Position numbers and translations under genes: made by a program
Assembly (NCBI RefSeq): GCF_023935105.1
Contig: NZ_CP096040.1
Location: forward strand, 1,736,001 to 1,800,000
Source: Caulobacter segnis
Lineage (GTDB): Bacteria; Pseudomonadota; Alphaproteobacteria; Caulobacterales; Caulobacteraceae
Length of the DNA stretch: 64,000 nucleotides
Direction of reading: 5' to 3'
The notes under the pieces: model-generated
The model's database searches: none
What the model was told of the DNA's origin: nothing
What the model saw: the letters and a program-made list of their open reading frames with translations, nothing else
Shown: in pieces, positions 34,546 through 43,536 of the stretch
Layout: the number at the start of each line of letters is the position of its first letter
How positions within the stretch are numbered: position 1 is the first letter of the stretch

Positions 34546-34932
34546 ATGACGCCGTCCGTGGCCAAGGCCCTCGATCTTTCCGCCGTGGGCCTCTCCGGTC
34601 TGTGTCTGGCGCACTGCCTGGCCTTGCCCGCCCTGGCGCTGCTGTTGCCGGCGCTGGGGGCGTGGGCCCAGGCCGAATGGGTGCACGTGGCGTTCGTCAC
34701 GCTCGCCGCGCCGGTCGCCGCATTGGCGTTCGTCGATCTCCGCGCGCGACGGCCGCGCTCGTGGCCGCTGGCCTGGGCGGCGACGGGCGGCCTGATGTTG
34801 ATGGCGGCGGGCGCGCTGGGCTTTCCCAGCGAAAACCTGGAGCGACCGCTGACCATATTGGGCGGGCTCGTCCTGGCCGGGGCGCATGTCGCCAATTGGC
34901 GTCGCCGCCACCGGTGCGGTGACTGCGCCTAG
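34546..34932 (+). CDS. MerC-domain inner-membrane protein
   Basis: 128 residues, ribosome site GGAG eight bases upstream of the ATG. Four TM helices. The first contains LSGLCLAHCLALPALALLLP, with the Cys-x-x-His-Cys pair that binds Hg(II) or another thiophilic/divalent metal in MerC proteins. The C-terminal tail has HRCGDCA, a second metal-binding-like cysteine pair. No mer genes nearby. The Zur-like palindrome upstream suggests control by zinc, so a zinc-related role is more likely than mercury resistance. Convergent with pleC (7 bp apart). Confidence 0.82.
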   Translation: MTPSVAKALDLSAVGLSGLCLAHCLALPALALLLPALGAWAQAEWVHVAFVTLAAPVAALAFVDLRARRPRSWPLAWAATGGLMLMAAGALGFPSENLERPLTILGGLVLAGAHVANWRRRHRCGDCA

Positions 34933-34938
34933 CGCGCC

Positions 34939-37416
34939 TCAGGCCGCCGCGAAGTCGCGCGTGGCCTTCTGGTCGCTCTGGCGGACGGGAAGGGTGAAGG
35001 TGACCGTGGTGCCTTCGCCGGGCTGGGAGTGCATTTCCAGACCGCCGTCGTGCATGTGGATCAGCGACTTGGTCAGGGCCAGGCCCAGGCCCGTGCCCTG
35101 GGTGGTCTTGGAGAACTGGCTCTCGACCTGTTCGAACGGCCGGGCCAGGCGCGCCAGGTCCTCCTTGGCGATGCCGATGCCGGTGTCGATGACCGACACC
35201 TTGACCATGTCGCCGAACGGGTCGCGACGGATCTCGGCGCGGATCGTGACGCTGCCGGCGCGGGGTGTGAACTTGATGGCGTTCGACAGCAGGTTCAGTA
35301 GCACCTGCTTGATCGCGCGGTAGTCGGCCTCGATCTCGGGCAGGTGCGGGAACTCGATGCTGAGCGCGAGGCCGGCGGCCTCGGCGCGGTTGCGGATCAG
35401 GCGGACGGCGTCCTCGGCCACGTCCTCCAGGTGCATCGGCTCGAACTTGAGGTTCATCTTGCCGGCCTCGATCTTCGACATGTCGAGGATGTCGTTGATC
35501 AGCGCCAGCAGGTGCTGACCCGACGAGTGGATGTCCTGGCTGTAGCCCTTGTAGCGCGGGTCGCCGAGCGCGCCGAACATCTCGTTCATCATGATCTCGG
35601 AGAAGCCATTGATGGCGTTTAGCGGCGTGCGCAGCTCGTGGGACATGTTGGCCAGGAACTCGCTCTTGGCCCGGTTGGCGCCCTCGGCCTTGACCTTTTC
35701 GGTCTCGTACTTGCGGGCCAGTTCGGCCAGCTGCTCCTGGCTGCGCTCCAGGCCGGCGACGGCGTTCTGCAGTTGCTCCTCGTTGAGGCGGCGAGCCTCT
35801 TCCTGGTTCTTGATCGCCGTGATGTCGGCGGCGGTCATAACGAGGCCGCCCTCGGCCGTGCGCCGCTCGCTGATCTGGATCCAGCGGCCGTCCATCAGCT
35901 CGGCCTCGCGCACGCCCTTGGCGCCGTCGGGCGCGGGATGCTCCTGCCGGATGGCGCGGGCCGCGAACCGGTTGACCTCGGCGCGGGCGGCGCCGGGCTT
36001 GAGGATCCGGGGCTCGAGCGAGAAGACGTTGCGGTAGTTGCGGTTGCACATCAGCAGGCGACCTTGGCGGTCCCACAGCACGAAGGCTTCCGACACGCTC
36101 TCGATGGCGTCGCGCAGGCGGTTCTCGGCGGCCTGGGCGCGGGCCTGGGCGATGCGCTCCTCGGTGACGTCCAGGGCCACGCCGATGATGCGGACGAAGC
36201 CGTCCGCGCCGGATCTGCCGAAACCCTGACCGCGCGCATCGACCCACAGGGAGCGCGCACCTTGCTCGGCGGCGGGGACGCGGAACGAGACGTCGAAGGC
36301 GCCGTACATGGCCGCGTTGGCCAGGGCGTTGCGAACCCGTTCGCGGTGATCGACCGAGATGCGCTCCAGGAGGTCCTGGCCCGACACGACTCCGCCACCG
36401 CTCCAGCCGAACATCGCGCCGGTGACGTCGGATAGAAACACCTGGTCGCTGCTCAGATCCCATTCCCAGATGCCGCAGCGGGCGGCCTCGACGGCCAGGC
36501 GGAAGCGCTGTTCGCTGTCAATGAACTCGCGGTGGGCGTGCTCGACCTTGCGGCTCTGGATCATCAGCAGCAGGGCCAGGGCGATGCCGATGGCCAGCGG
36601 GGCCATCATGTTGAAGGCGCCTTGCATCACCTGGCGCTCCAGCGTCGCGGCCGAGCGCATCGGCGCGGCGGACACCACCAGCAGGGCGCCTTCGGCCACC
36701 GGGCGCACGGCGATGTCGAGGCGGGCCCCGTCGACGGCTCGGCCGCGAACGGCGACGCGGCGGCCCAGGGCCTCGGGGGGCAGGGCGAAGGCCTCGCGCA
36801 AGGTGGTCGCGCCGCGAATATCGCGTCCGCGCAGGGTGATCAGCTTGCCGTCGGGCAGGGCCAGGGCGGCGCTGTCGCCCTTTTCCGGATCCACGACCAG
36901 CCGCGAGGCGTCGCCGCTGGCGATCACGAAGGCGGGGACCTGATCCACGGTGGCGGCGGTGGCGACATAGAGCCGGCCGGCGCGGCCGACCGAGCCGGTC
37001 CAGGTGTTGCGGCCCGTGATGGCGGCGGCATGCGCGGCGGCTTTCCAGTCGGCGGCCTCGTCACGGCCGGCCACGGCCACGATATCGCCAGAGCCGGTGA
37101 TGATGGCGACGGCGGCGGCTTCGCCCCCGGCGGCGCGCAGCGCGATCTCGGCCGCGTCCGCGGGCGCGCCCGGATCATGCGCGAGCAGGTCGGCGGCGGC
37201 CGACAGGCCGGCGCGCTGGGCGGCGAGATTGGTCTCGACACGGCCGGCGATCAGCCCGGCCTTGGCCGCCAGCGAGGCGCCGCCGGGATTGGACGAGACC
37301 TCGCTCTGCAAACGCCTGACGCCGAAGGCGGTGTAGATGGCCAGCAGCAGCAGGGCGGACAGGATGGCGATCCGGACGAACGCCTGGGACGGCGCCCGGG
37401 CTGACTTGGCGCGCAC
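34939..37416 (-). CDS. pleC: PleC-type cell-cycle/polarity histidine kinase
   Basis: Membrane sensor kinase: TM1 near the N-terminus (AILSALLLLAIYTAFGV), a periplasmic region of about 240 residues, TM2 (MMAPLAIGIALALLLMIQS), then two PAS domains, a coiled segment, HisKA SHELRTPLNAINGFSEIMM and HATPase (NLLSNAIKFT, DTGIGI, GTGLGLAL). The HisKA stretch with EMFGALGD..YKGYSQDIHSSGQHLL is that of Caulobacter PleC, which acts on DivK/PleD at the flagellated pole. The start is uncertain: I chose GTG 37416 (825 residues) because codon bias fades upstream, but in-frame GTG 37572 and ATG 37680 are possible. Caulobacter crescentus PleC is 842 residues. Downstream of pepN; 37417-37693 holds no other gene. 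Confidence 0.86.
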   Translation of the reverse strand: MRAKSARAPSQAFVRIAILSALLLLAIYTAFGVRRLQSEVSSNPGGASLAAKAGLIAGRVETNLAAQRAGLSAAADLLAHDPGAPADAAEIALRAAGGEAAAVAIITGSGDIVAVAGRDEAADWKAAAHAAAITGRNTWTGSVGRAGRLYVATAATVDQVPAFVIASGDASRLVVDPEKGDSAALALPDGKLITLRGRDIRGATTLREAFALPPEALGRRVAVRGRAVDGARLDIAVRPVAEGALLVVSAAPMRSAATLERQVMQGAFNMMAPLAIGIALALLLMIQSRKVEHAHREFIDSEQRFRLAVEAARCGIWEWDLSSDQVFLSDVTGAMFGWSGGGVVSGQDLLERISVDHRERVRNALANAAMYGAFDVSFRVPAAEQGARSLWVDARGQGFGRSGADGFVRIIGVALDVTEERIAQARAQAAENRLRDAIESVSEAFVLWDRQGRLLMCNRNYRNVFSLEPRILKPGAARAEVNRFAARAIRQEHPAPDGAKGVREAELMDGRWIQISERRTAEGGLVMTAADITAIKNQEEARRLNEEQLQNAVAGLERSQEQLAELARKYETEKVKAEGANRAKSEFLANMSHELRTPLNAINGFSEIMMNEMFGALGDPRYKGYSQDIHSSGQHLLALINDILDMSKIEAGKMNLKFEPMHLEDVAEDAVRLIRNRAEAAGLALSIEFPHLPEIEADYRAIKQVLLNLLSNAIKFTPRAGSVTIRAEIRRDPFGDMVKVSVIDTGIGIAKEDLARLARPFEQVESQFSKTTQGTGLGLALTKSLIHMHDGGLEMHSQPGEGTTVTFTLPVRQSDQKATRDFAAA

Positions 37417-37693
37417 GGCCGCGGGCGCGGCTGGTCCGGCAGCCGCCGGCCCCCGTGTCTCGCCATGCCTTTGTCCAAAACGCCCGGCTCCCGTGAGATC
37501 ACCCGAAGCGCGCCAGGCGCGCTCCGACCTTTGAACCGAGGCCAGCAAGAGACGGGCCTTGGGGCGAGTCACTTCGCCAGATGGTGAATCTAACTTACCG
37601 GCCGGGACCGCGTCACCGCCGGAAAGGCGGATTCCGTGCTTATGAGCCCATTGGTCGCAACCCCAGCGATCGCGACTCATGGAAAACTGGAAT

Positions 37694-40285
37694 TCAGCCC
37701 AGGGCCTTGGTCGCCAGTTCCAGCACGTTCTTCGACAGCTCCGGATGGGCGACGATGCGTTCGAGCTGCTCGCGCATCAGCTGGCCCAGCTCCGGCCTGT
37801 AGCGCCGCCAGCCGCCCAGCGGCTCGATCATGCGCGCCGCGGTCATCGGATTGAAGGCGTCCACGGCCAGGATCTGGTCGGTCAGGAAGCGGTAGCCCGC
37901 GCCGCTGGGATCGTGGAACCGCGCCGGATTGAAGTTGGCGAAGGTCGAGACCAGGGCCCGCAGACGGTTGGGATTGGTCGGCTCGAAGTCCGGATGGGTG
38001 GTCAGGGCCATCACCCGCTCCAGGACGTCCTCATTCGGATCACGGCCCTGCACCGAGAACCACTTGTCCAGCACCAGCGGCTCGGTCCGCCAGGCATAGT
38101 GGAAATTGGCCAACGCCTTGTCGCGCGCGACGCCGCCGATCGCCACCAGCGGATAGAGGCCGCCGATCATGTCGGTCATGTTTCGCGCGGCCTCGTAGTG
38201 GCCGACGATACGCATCAGGTTGTCGTTGTGCGGATCGGCGGACAGGGCCTCGGCGCAGGCGTTGCGGAGGGCGCGCCGGCCGGCGGCCTGGGCGCTGGCC
38301 GAGAACTCGTTGTCGCTCTGCATATCGCCGTGCAGGCGGCGCAGAAGGTCGCCCAGATGCACGGCGATGCGCGCGCGCAGGTGGTCTCGCGCCGCGTGCA
38401 GGGCCGCCGGGTCGGCGGGCTCTGACATCAGGGCCAGATCGGGCTCGGAGGGCAGGGCCAGCAGCTGGGCCTTGAAGGCTGGCTCGGCGGCGTCGTCGAC
38501 CAGGGCCTGACCCAGCGCCTCGGCGTAGCGCTCCTCGCCGACCTCGTCCGGCGCGCCGCCCGCGCGGCCCAGGATCAGGTCGCGCGCCAGCGTCTGGCCG
38601 GCTTCCCAGCGGTTGAACAGGTCGGGATCCGAAGCGAACAGGACGTAGCGGTCGGCCGGCCGCGCATCGGTCGTCAGGTTCACCGGGGCCGAGAAGCCGC
38701 GCAGCGCCGAGACGACCGGTTCACTGGCCACGTTCTCCCAACGGACGGTGGCCGTGGCCTCGTCCAGCAGCACCACCTCGGTGTCGCGCAGGACCTCGCC
38801 GCTGGTCGACAGCAGGCCGATCGCCACCGGGATCGGCAGGGCGCGCTTGGTGGGCTGGCCGGGCGTCGGGGCGGTGGTCTGGGACAGGGTCAGGGTCAGG
38901 GCCCGAGCCGCTTCGTCGTAGGCGGTCTGCAGGGTCACCGCCGGCGTGCCGGCCTGCTCGTACCAGCCGAAGAAGTCGGTGAGGTCGCGGCCCGAGGCCT
39001 CGGCGAAACAGGCGATGAAAGCCTCGACCGTGGTCGCCTCGCCGTCATGGCGCTGGAAGTAGAGATCGCAGCCCTTCCGGAACGCCTCGGCGCCCAGGAT
39101 GGTCTTGAGCATGCGGATGATCTCCGAGCCCTTCTCGTAGATCGTCGCGGTGTAGAAGTTGTCGATCTTCAGATAGCTGGACGGCCGCACCGGATGGGCC
39201 AGGGGACCGGCGTCCTCGGCGAACTGCCGGGCGCGCAGGGCGCGAACCTCCTTGATCCGCTGCACCGCCTCGCCGCGCATGTCGGCGCTGAAGCTCTGGT
39301 CGCGGAAGACGGTGAAGCCTTCCTTCAGGCACAGCTGGAACCAGTCGCGGCAGGTGATGCGGTTGCCGGTCCAGTTGTGGAAGTATTCGTGGGCGACCAC
39401 GGCCTCGATCCGCTCGTAGTCCAGGTCGGTGGCGGTCTCGGGATCGGCCAGCAGCAGGGAGCTGTTGAAGATGTTCAGCCCCTTGTTCTCCATGGCCCCG
39501 AAGTTGAAGTCGCGCACGGCCACGATCATGAAGAGGTCGAGGTCGTATTCGCGGCCGAAGGTGTCCTCGTCCCACTTCATCGCCCGCTTCAGGCTGTCCA
39601 GGGCGTAGGCGGCGCGCGACGCCTGGCCCGGGTCGACGAAGACCCGCAGGGCGACCTCGCGGCCGCTCATGGTGATGAACTTGTCGGCCAGGACATCTAG
39701 GTGGCCGGCCACCAGGGCGAACAGGTAGCAGGGCTTGGGGAAGGGGTCCGTCCACTCGGCGAAGAAGCGGTCGTCGTCCAGCGCGCCGCTACCCACCAGA
39801 TTGCCGTTGCTCAGCAGGTGCGTGAACTTGCGGTCGGCCTCGATGCGCACGCTGTAGCGGGACAGCACGTCGGGCCGGTCGGGGAAGTAGGTGATGGTGC
39901 GGAAGCCCTCGGCCTCGCACTGGGTACAGAACCGCCCGCCGGACATGTAGAGACCCATCAGCGCCTTGTTCGACGACGGATCGATCTCGACCTCGGTGGT
40001 CAGGACGAACTGGTCGGGGACCTCGTGGATCGTCAGCTGCTCGGGATCGATCGCGTACTGGTTGGCGCTCAGCGCCTGGCCGTCGATGGCGACGGACAGC
40101 AGCTTCAGCCGCTCGCCGTTCAGCACCAGCGCCTCGCGCGTGTCGCTCGTTCGCCGCACTGACAGCTCGGCCTTCACCCGCGTCCGCGACGGGTGCAGCT
40201 CGAAGACCAGCCGCGTGGTCTCGATGGCGAACGGGAAGGGGCGATAGTCAGCCAGCCGGATCGGCTGCGGCGTGTCGGTGCGCAT
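37694..40285 (-). CDS. pepN: Aminopeptidase N (M1 zinc metallopeptidase)
   Basis: 863 residues, cytosolic. M1 signatures: substrate-binding GAMENKGLNIFN (about 260-271), zinc site HEYFHNWTGNR (HEXXH about 294-298) with the third ligand Glu in CLKEGFTVF. Earlier MGLYMSGGRFCTQCEAEGFR and ITYFPDRPDVLS are typical of E. coli-type PepN. The C-terminal half is helical with the DUF3458 Ig-like and HEAT-like regions (SALRGFSAPV, LDKWFSVQGR, FNPARFHDPSG, YRPELGQLMREQL). Releases N-terminal residues from peptides. Upstream of pleC on the same strand. Confidence 0.95.
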   Translation of the reverse strand: MRTDTPQPIRLADYRPFPFAIETTRLVFELHPSRTRVKAELSVRRTSDTREALVLNGERLKLLSVAIDGQALSANQYAIDPEQLTIHEVPDQFVLTTEVEIDPSSNKALMGLYMSGGRFCTQCEAEGFRTITYFPDRPDVLSRYSVRIEADRKFTHLLSNGNLVGSGALDDDRFFAEWTDPFPKPCYLFALVAGHLDVLADKFITMSGREVALRVFVDPGQASRAAYALDSLKRAMKWDEDTFGREYDLDLFMIVAVRDFNFGAMENKGLNIFNSSLLLADPETATDLDYERIEAVVAHEYFHNWTGNRITCRDWFQLCLKEGFTVFRDQSFSADMRGEAVQRIKEVRALRARQFAEDAGPLAHPVRPSSYLKIDNFYTATIYEKGSEIIRMLKTILGAEAFRKGCDLYFQRHDGEATTVEAFIACFAEASGRDLTDFFGWYEQAGTPAVTLQTAYDEAARALTLTLSQTTAPTPGQPTKRALPIPVAIGLLSTSGEVLRDTEVVLLDEATATVRWENVASEPVVSALRGFSAPVNLTTDARPADRYVLFASDPDLFNRWEAGQTLARDLILGRAGGAPDEVGEERYAEALGQALVDDAAEPAFKAQLLALPSEPDLALMSEPADPAALHAARDHLRARIAVHLGDLLRRLHGDMQSDNEFSASAQAAGRRALRNACAEALSADPHNDNLMRIVGHYEAARNMTDMIGGLYPLVAIGGVARDKALANFHYAWRTEPLVLDKWFSVQGRDPNEDVLERVMALTTHPDFEPTNPNRLRALVSTFANFNPARFHDPSGAGYRFLTDQILAVDAFNPMTAARMIEPLGGWRRYRPELGQLMREQLERIVAHPELSKNVLELATKALG

Positions 40286-40333
40286 GATCCCTAGCTAAGG
40301 CCGCGAGGCGGCTTCCGCCAGCGTCCAGCGCGA

Positions 40334-41074
40334 TTACTTGGGGCGTCCGCGCAGGAAATTGGCGGCCGGTGGGCTGGGCGGATGTCCGTGGTCCGTCCGC
40401 GACGGGACCGGATCGGCGCGCGAGAACGCCGGCGCGCGCAGCTTCAACTCGCGCTCGAGAGCGGCCATGCGCTCGGTCAGCGACGGGGCGTTGAGGGTCG
40501 GCGACGTGGCAGGGCTCTCCGCCTCGGCCACGGGCGGGACCACCGTCGCCGCGGCCTCCTGCATGTCGTGCAGTTCCAGCTCGATGGTCGCCGCGCGCCG
40601 CGCCAGACCGCGCAGCGCCTCGGGCCTGGCCCCATCGGCGACCAGGGTGATCAGCTCCTGGGCCAGGGCTCGCAGTCTGGGCGCGGCGGCGATCATGCGC
40701 GCCTGGGCCTCTATGCGCGTGGGGTCGCGGTCATATTCCGCCCGAGGTACGCGCCAGCCGCCCCAGCCTTGCGGGTCGGTCGTCACCACCGGATGCGTGC
40801 CGGGGACCGGATGCTGGACCGTCTCGTCGTGACCGCGCCACTTATTGCGATCGCGTATGATGCGCCAGGCCTCGCCGCTCGTGTTGGTGGCGTCACGGGG
40901 ATCGATCGTCAGTTCGGCCGCGTGGAACATTCGGCCCAGGCCGACGTCGTAGGTGATGCGGACGGGCTCGGATAAACCTCCAGTCCAGGCGGGAACGACG
41001 CGTTCGACGGTCGCCCACGCGCCGACGCTGTCCACCCAGACTCTCTGGTTTTTCTTGAACTGAGCCTTGGTCAT
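40334..41074 (-). CDS. Conserved hypothetical protein
   Basis: 246 residues from the ATG at 41074 (MTKAQFKKNQRVWVD); an earlier in-frame ATG at 41116 is less likely because of poor coding bias. No signal or TM segments. The first ~70 residues (QRVWVDSVGAWATVERVVPAW, RITYDVGLGRMFHAAEL) look like a small beta-barrel of the SH3 or KOW kind; the middle is helical (IEAQARMIAAAPRLRALAQEL) and the end is proline-rich. I do not recognise a family with confidence. Gaps on both sides hold nothing notable. Confidence 0.72.
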   Translation of the reverse strand: MTKAQFKKNQRVWVDSVGAWATVERVVPAWTGGLSEPVRITYDVGLGRMFHAAELTIDPRDATNTSGEAWRIIRDRNKWRGHDETVQHPVPGTHPVVTTDPQGWGGWRVPRAEYDRDPTRIEAQARMIAAAPRLRALAQELITLVADGARPEALRGLARRAATIELELHDMQEAAATVVPPVAEAESPATSPTLNAPSLTERMAALERELKLRAPAFSRADPVPSRTDHGHPPSPPAANFLRGRPK

Positions 41075-41352
41075 TGCTTTGAGCGAATCACGTTCGGCGA
41101 ACATGAAGCAACACAAGTAATACAGTAAGGTAAATATTCCGCGAGGTTATGCGCGGCTTCAACTATGAGGTGCATCGGTACAACCGATGAGATTACCTGC
41201 GAAACCTTGGGTGCCTCAGGTTAAGCGCAAGTCGCGTGGTGGTGATCCGCGACCGCCTGGAAGCATCGAGGTTCGCGACCCTTTCGCCATCGATTGACAT
41301 ACCGGGCCAAAGCAATGGCGAGCTTCTCGGTCTGAACAGAAGGAGCGGCGTC

Positions 41353-42282
41353 GTGGCGCGAGATCAGGCTGGGCTGGAAGTCGGGCGGCGGCGGTTCCTG
41401 CATCCCGGGCCGCTGCGCTGGTTGCGCGCCAGCGGCTGGATGGTGCTGCTCTTCGTCGTGTTCGCGATCGTCTATGCCGGCGCCCAGACGGTGGGAAATC
41501 CTCTGTTCAGCAAGGGCGGCCATCTGCTGGAAGTCCTGGAGGTCGCGGTCATCTGCGCGGCGGGCCTGGGTCTCTACGCCGGGATCGTGCGGCTGGCCGA
41601 AGGGCGCTGGCCCGAGGAACTGAGCCCGCGCCAGGCGCCGGCGGATCTGGCCATCGGCCTTGTGGTCGGGGCGGCCATGCTCAGCGTCGTCGTGGGCGGC
41701 CTCTACGCGCTGGGCGTCTATGAAATCAGCGGACCGCGCCCGGCCTCGGCCTGGGGGACAATCGCCATGGCCATCGAGTCCGGCGTGATGGAAGAGCTGC
41801 TGATGCGCGCCATCGTCCTACGCCTGCTGATGCGGGCCTTCGGGATCTGGCCGGCCCTGGTCCTGCAGGCGGCGTTGTTCGGCGCATTGCATCTGGCCAA
41901 TCCCAACGCCAGCGCGACCGCCGCCGCCGCCATCGCCATCGAGGCGGGCCTGATGCTGGCGGGCTTCTATCTCTTGACCGGGCGGCTGTGGATGTCGATC
42001 GGCGTCCACGCGGCCTGGAACTTCACCCAGGGGTGGGTGTGGGGCGCCTCGGTCTCTGGCATCCCGGTCGTCGAGAGCTGGCTGGTCAGCAAGCCCAAGC
42101 CCGGCGCGCCGGAGTTTCTGAGCGGCGGCGCCTTCGGGCCCGAGGCCTCGCTACCGGCCATGGTGGTCGGTACGGCGACGGCGGTCCTGGTGCTGTGGCT
42201 GGCCTGGAAGAAGGGGAACTTCAAGGCGAAGGCGGACACGGTCCAGCCGTCCGACGCTTCGGTCCCGGATACCGTGGGGTAA
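41353..42282 (+). CDS. CPBP-family intramembrane metalloprotease
   Basis: 309 residues from GTG 41353, preferred because AAGGAG lies eight bases upstream; the longer open frame from 41236 adds a non-hydrophobic, unlikely extension. Eight or so TM helices. CPBP (Abi/Rce1) active-site motifs: EELLMR (E-E-x-x-x-R) in the middle, FGALHL with the metal-binding His, and HAAWNF (H-x-x-x-N) later. Membrane-embedded protease, related to prenyl-protein and bacteriocin-immunity proteins; substrate unknown. 41075-41352 contains no other feature that I can see. Confidence 0.88.
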   Translation: MARDQAGLEVGRRRFLHPGPLRWLRASGWMVLLFVVFAIVYAGAQTVGNPLFSKGGHLLEVLEVAVICAAGLGLYAGIVRLAEGRWPEELSPRQAPADLAIGLVVGAAMLSVVVGGLYALGVYEISGPRPASAWGTIAMAIESGVMEELLMRAIVLRLLMRAFGIWPALVLQAALFGALHLANPNASATAAAAIAIEAGLMLAGFYLLTGRLWMSIGVHAAWNFTQGWVWGASVSGIPVVESWLVSKPKPGAPEFLSGGAFGPEASLPAMVVGTATAVLVLWLAWKKGNFKAKADTVQPSDASVPDTVG

Positions 42283-42405
42283 GGCGCGACAGCCCCGCAA
42301 GAACTTGAAATTCTTGACGCCGGGTCAATCTTTCCCTTCGCGTGAACGTCGTTCAGTGTGCTCCCCGAGATCGGCCGCAAGAGCCTGGTCCCAGGGAGAA
42401 CGCTC

Positions 42406-43521
42406 GTGGATTTCGACTATTCGGACGACCAGAAGTTCCTGAAGGAAGAGGCGCGCAAGTTCCTCGCCGCCCATTGCGACGTCGCCGTCGTGCGCGGCGT
42501 CCTGGACAACGCCGACCGCTCGTTCGACGAGAAACTGTGGAAGGGCGTGGCCGAGCAGGGCTGGCTGGGCGCCTCGATCCCCGAGGAACATGGTGGGCTG
42601 GGCCTGGGCCGCGTCGAGCTGTGCGCCATCGCCGAGGAACTGGGCCGCGTCGTCGCGCCGATCCCGTTCGCCTCCACCGTCTATTTCCTGGCCGAGGGCG
42701 TCCTGGCCCATGGCGCCGACGGCCAGAAGGCGGCCATCCTGCCGCGCATCGCCGCCGGCCAGATGATCGGCTGCCTGGCGACCTCGGAAGGGCCGGGCGT
42801 CGTGGGGCCCTCGACGCTGACCTGTCGGGTCGAGGCCGGCAAGCTGTTCGGGACCAAGATCCCCGTCACCGACGGCGACGTCGCCGACACCGCCCTGGTG
42901 CTGGCCAGCGAGAGCGGCCGACCGGGCCTCTATCTCGTCGACCTGACCGGCAAGGGCGTGGCGCGCGAGACCCTGAAGAGCCTCGATCCCACGCGCGGCG
43001 TGGCCAAGCTGACCTTCGACGGCGCGGTCGCCGAGCGGCTGGGCGAGGCCGGGCAGGGCTTCGAGATCGTCCAGGCGATCCTCGATCGCGCCGCCGTGCT
43101 GCTGGCCTTCGAACAGCTGGGCGGCGCCGACCGCTGCCTGGAGATGGCCAAGGAATACGCCCTGGGCCGCTACGCCTTCGGCCGGGTCATCGCTGGCTAC
43201 CAGGCGATCAAGCACAAGCTGGCCGATATGTACGTCAGGAACGAGGTCGCCCGCTCGAACGCCTATTACGGCGCCTGGGCCCTGAACGACGACGCCCCGG
43301 AACTGCCGATCGCGGCGGCGGCGGCGCGGATCGCGGCCTCCGAGGCCTACTGGTTCGCCAGCAAGGAGAGCATCCAGGTGCACGGCGGCATGGGCTTCAC
43401 GTGGGACGTCGACTGCCACCTCTATTACCGCCGCTCGCGGCAGCTCAGCCTGGTCGCCGGCGCGCCCAAGGTCTGGAAGGAACGGCTGGTCAGCCAGCTC
43501 GAACAGAAGAACGCGGCGTAA
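42406..43521 (+). CDS. Acyl-CoA dehydrogenase, first subunit of a pair
   Basis: 371 residues from GTG 42406 (GGGAGA ribosome site, then VDFDYSDDQKFL); a more upstream in-frame ATG would add 16 residues. Acyl-CoA dehydrogenase fold: helical N-domain (EQGWLGASIPEEHGGLGLGRVEL), beta-domain (LATSEGPGV, LKSLDPTRGVAKLTFDG), and a C-terminal helical FAD site (YALGRYAFGRVIAGYQAIKHKLADM, IQVHGGMGFTWDVD). In FadE-type pairs, such as those for steroid or branched acyl chains, two adjacent genes form an alpha2-beta2 enzyme. Only 15 bp precede the second gene, so this pairing is likely. Oxidises an acyl-CoA; electrons go to ETF. Confidence 0.92.
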   Translation: MDFDYSDDQKFLKEEARKFLAAHCDVAVVRGVLDNADRSFDEKLWKGVAEQGWLGASIPEEHGGLGLGRVELCAIAEELGRVVAPIPFASTVYFLAEGVLAHGADGQKAAILPRIAAGQMIGCLATSEGPGVVGPSTLTCRVEAGKLFGTKIPVTDGDVADTALVLASESGRPGLYLVDLTGKGVARETLKSLDPTRGVAKLTFDGAVAERLGEAGQGFEIVQAILDRAAVLLAFEQLGGADRCLEMAKEYALGRYAFGRVIAGYQAIKHKLADMYVRNEVARSNAYYGAWALNDDAPELPIAAAAARIAASEAYWFASKESIQVHGGMGFTWDVDCHLYYRRSRQLSLVAGAPKVWKERLVSQLEQKNAA

Positions 43522-43536
43522 GGGAGCGCGAGGACC

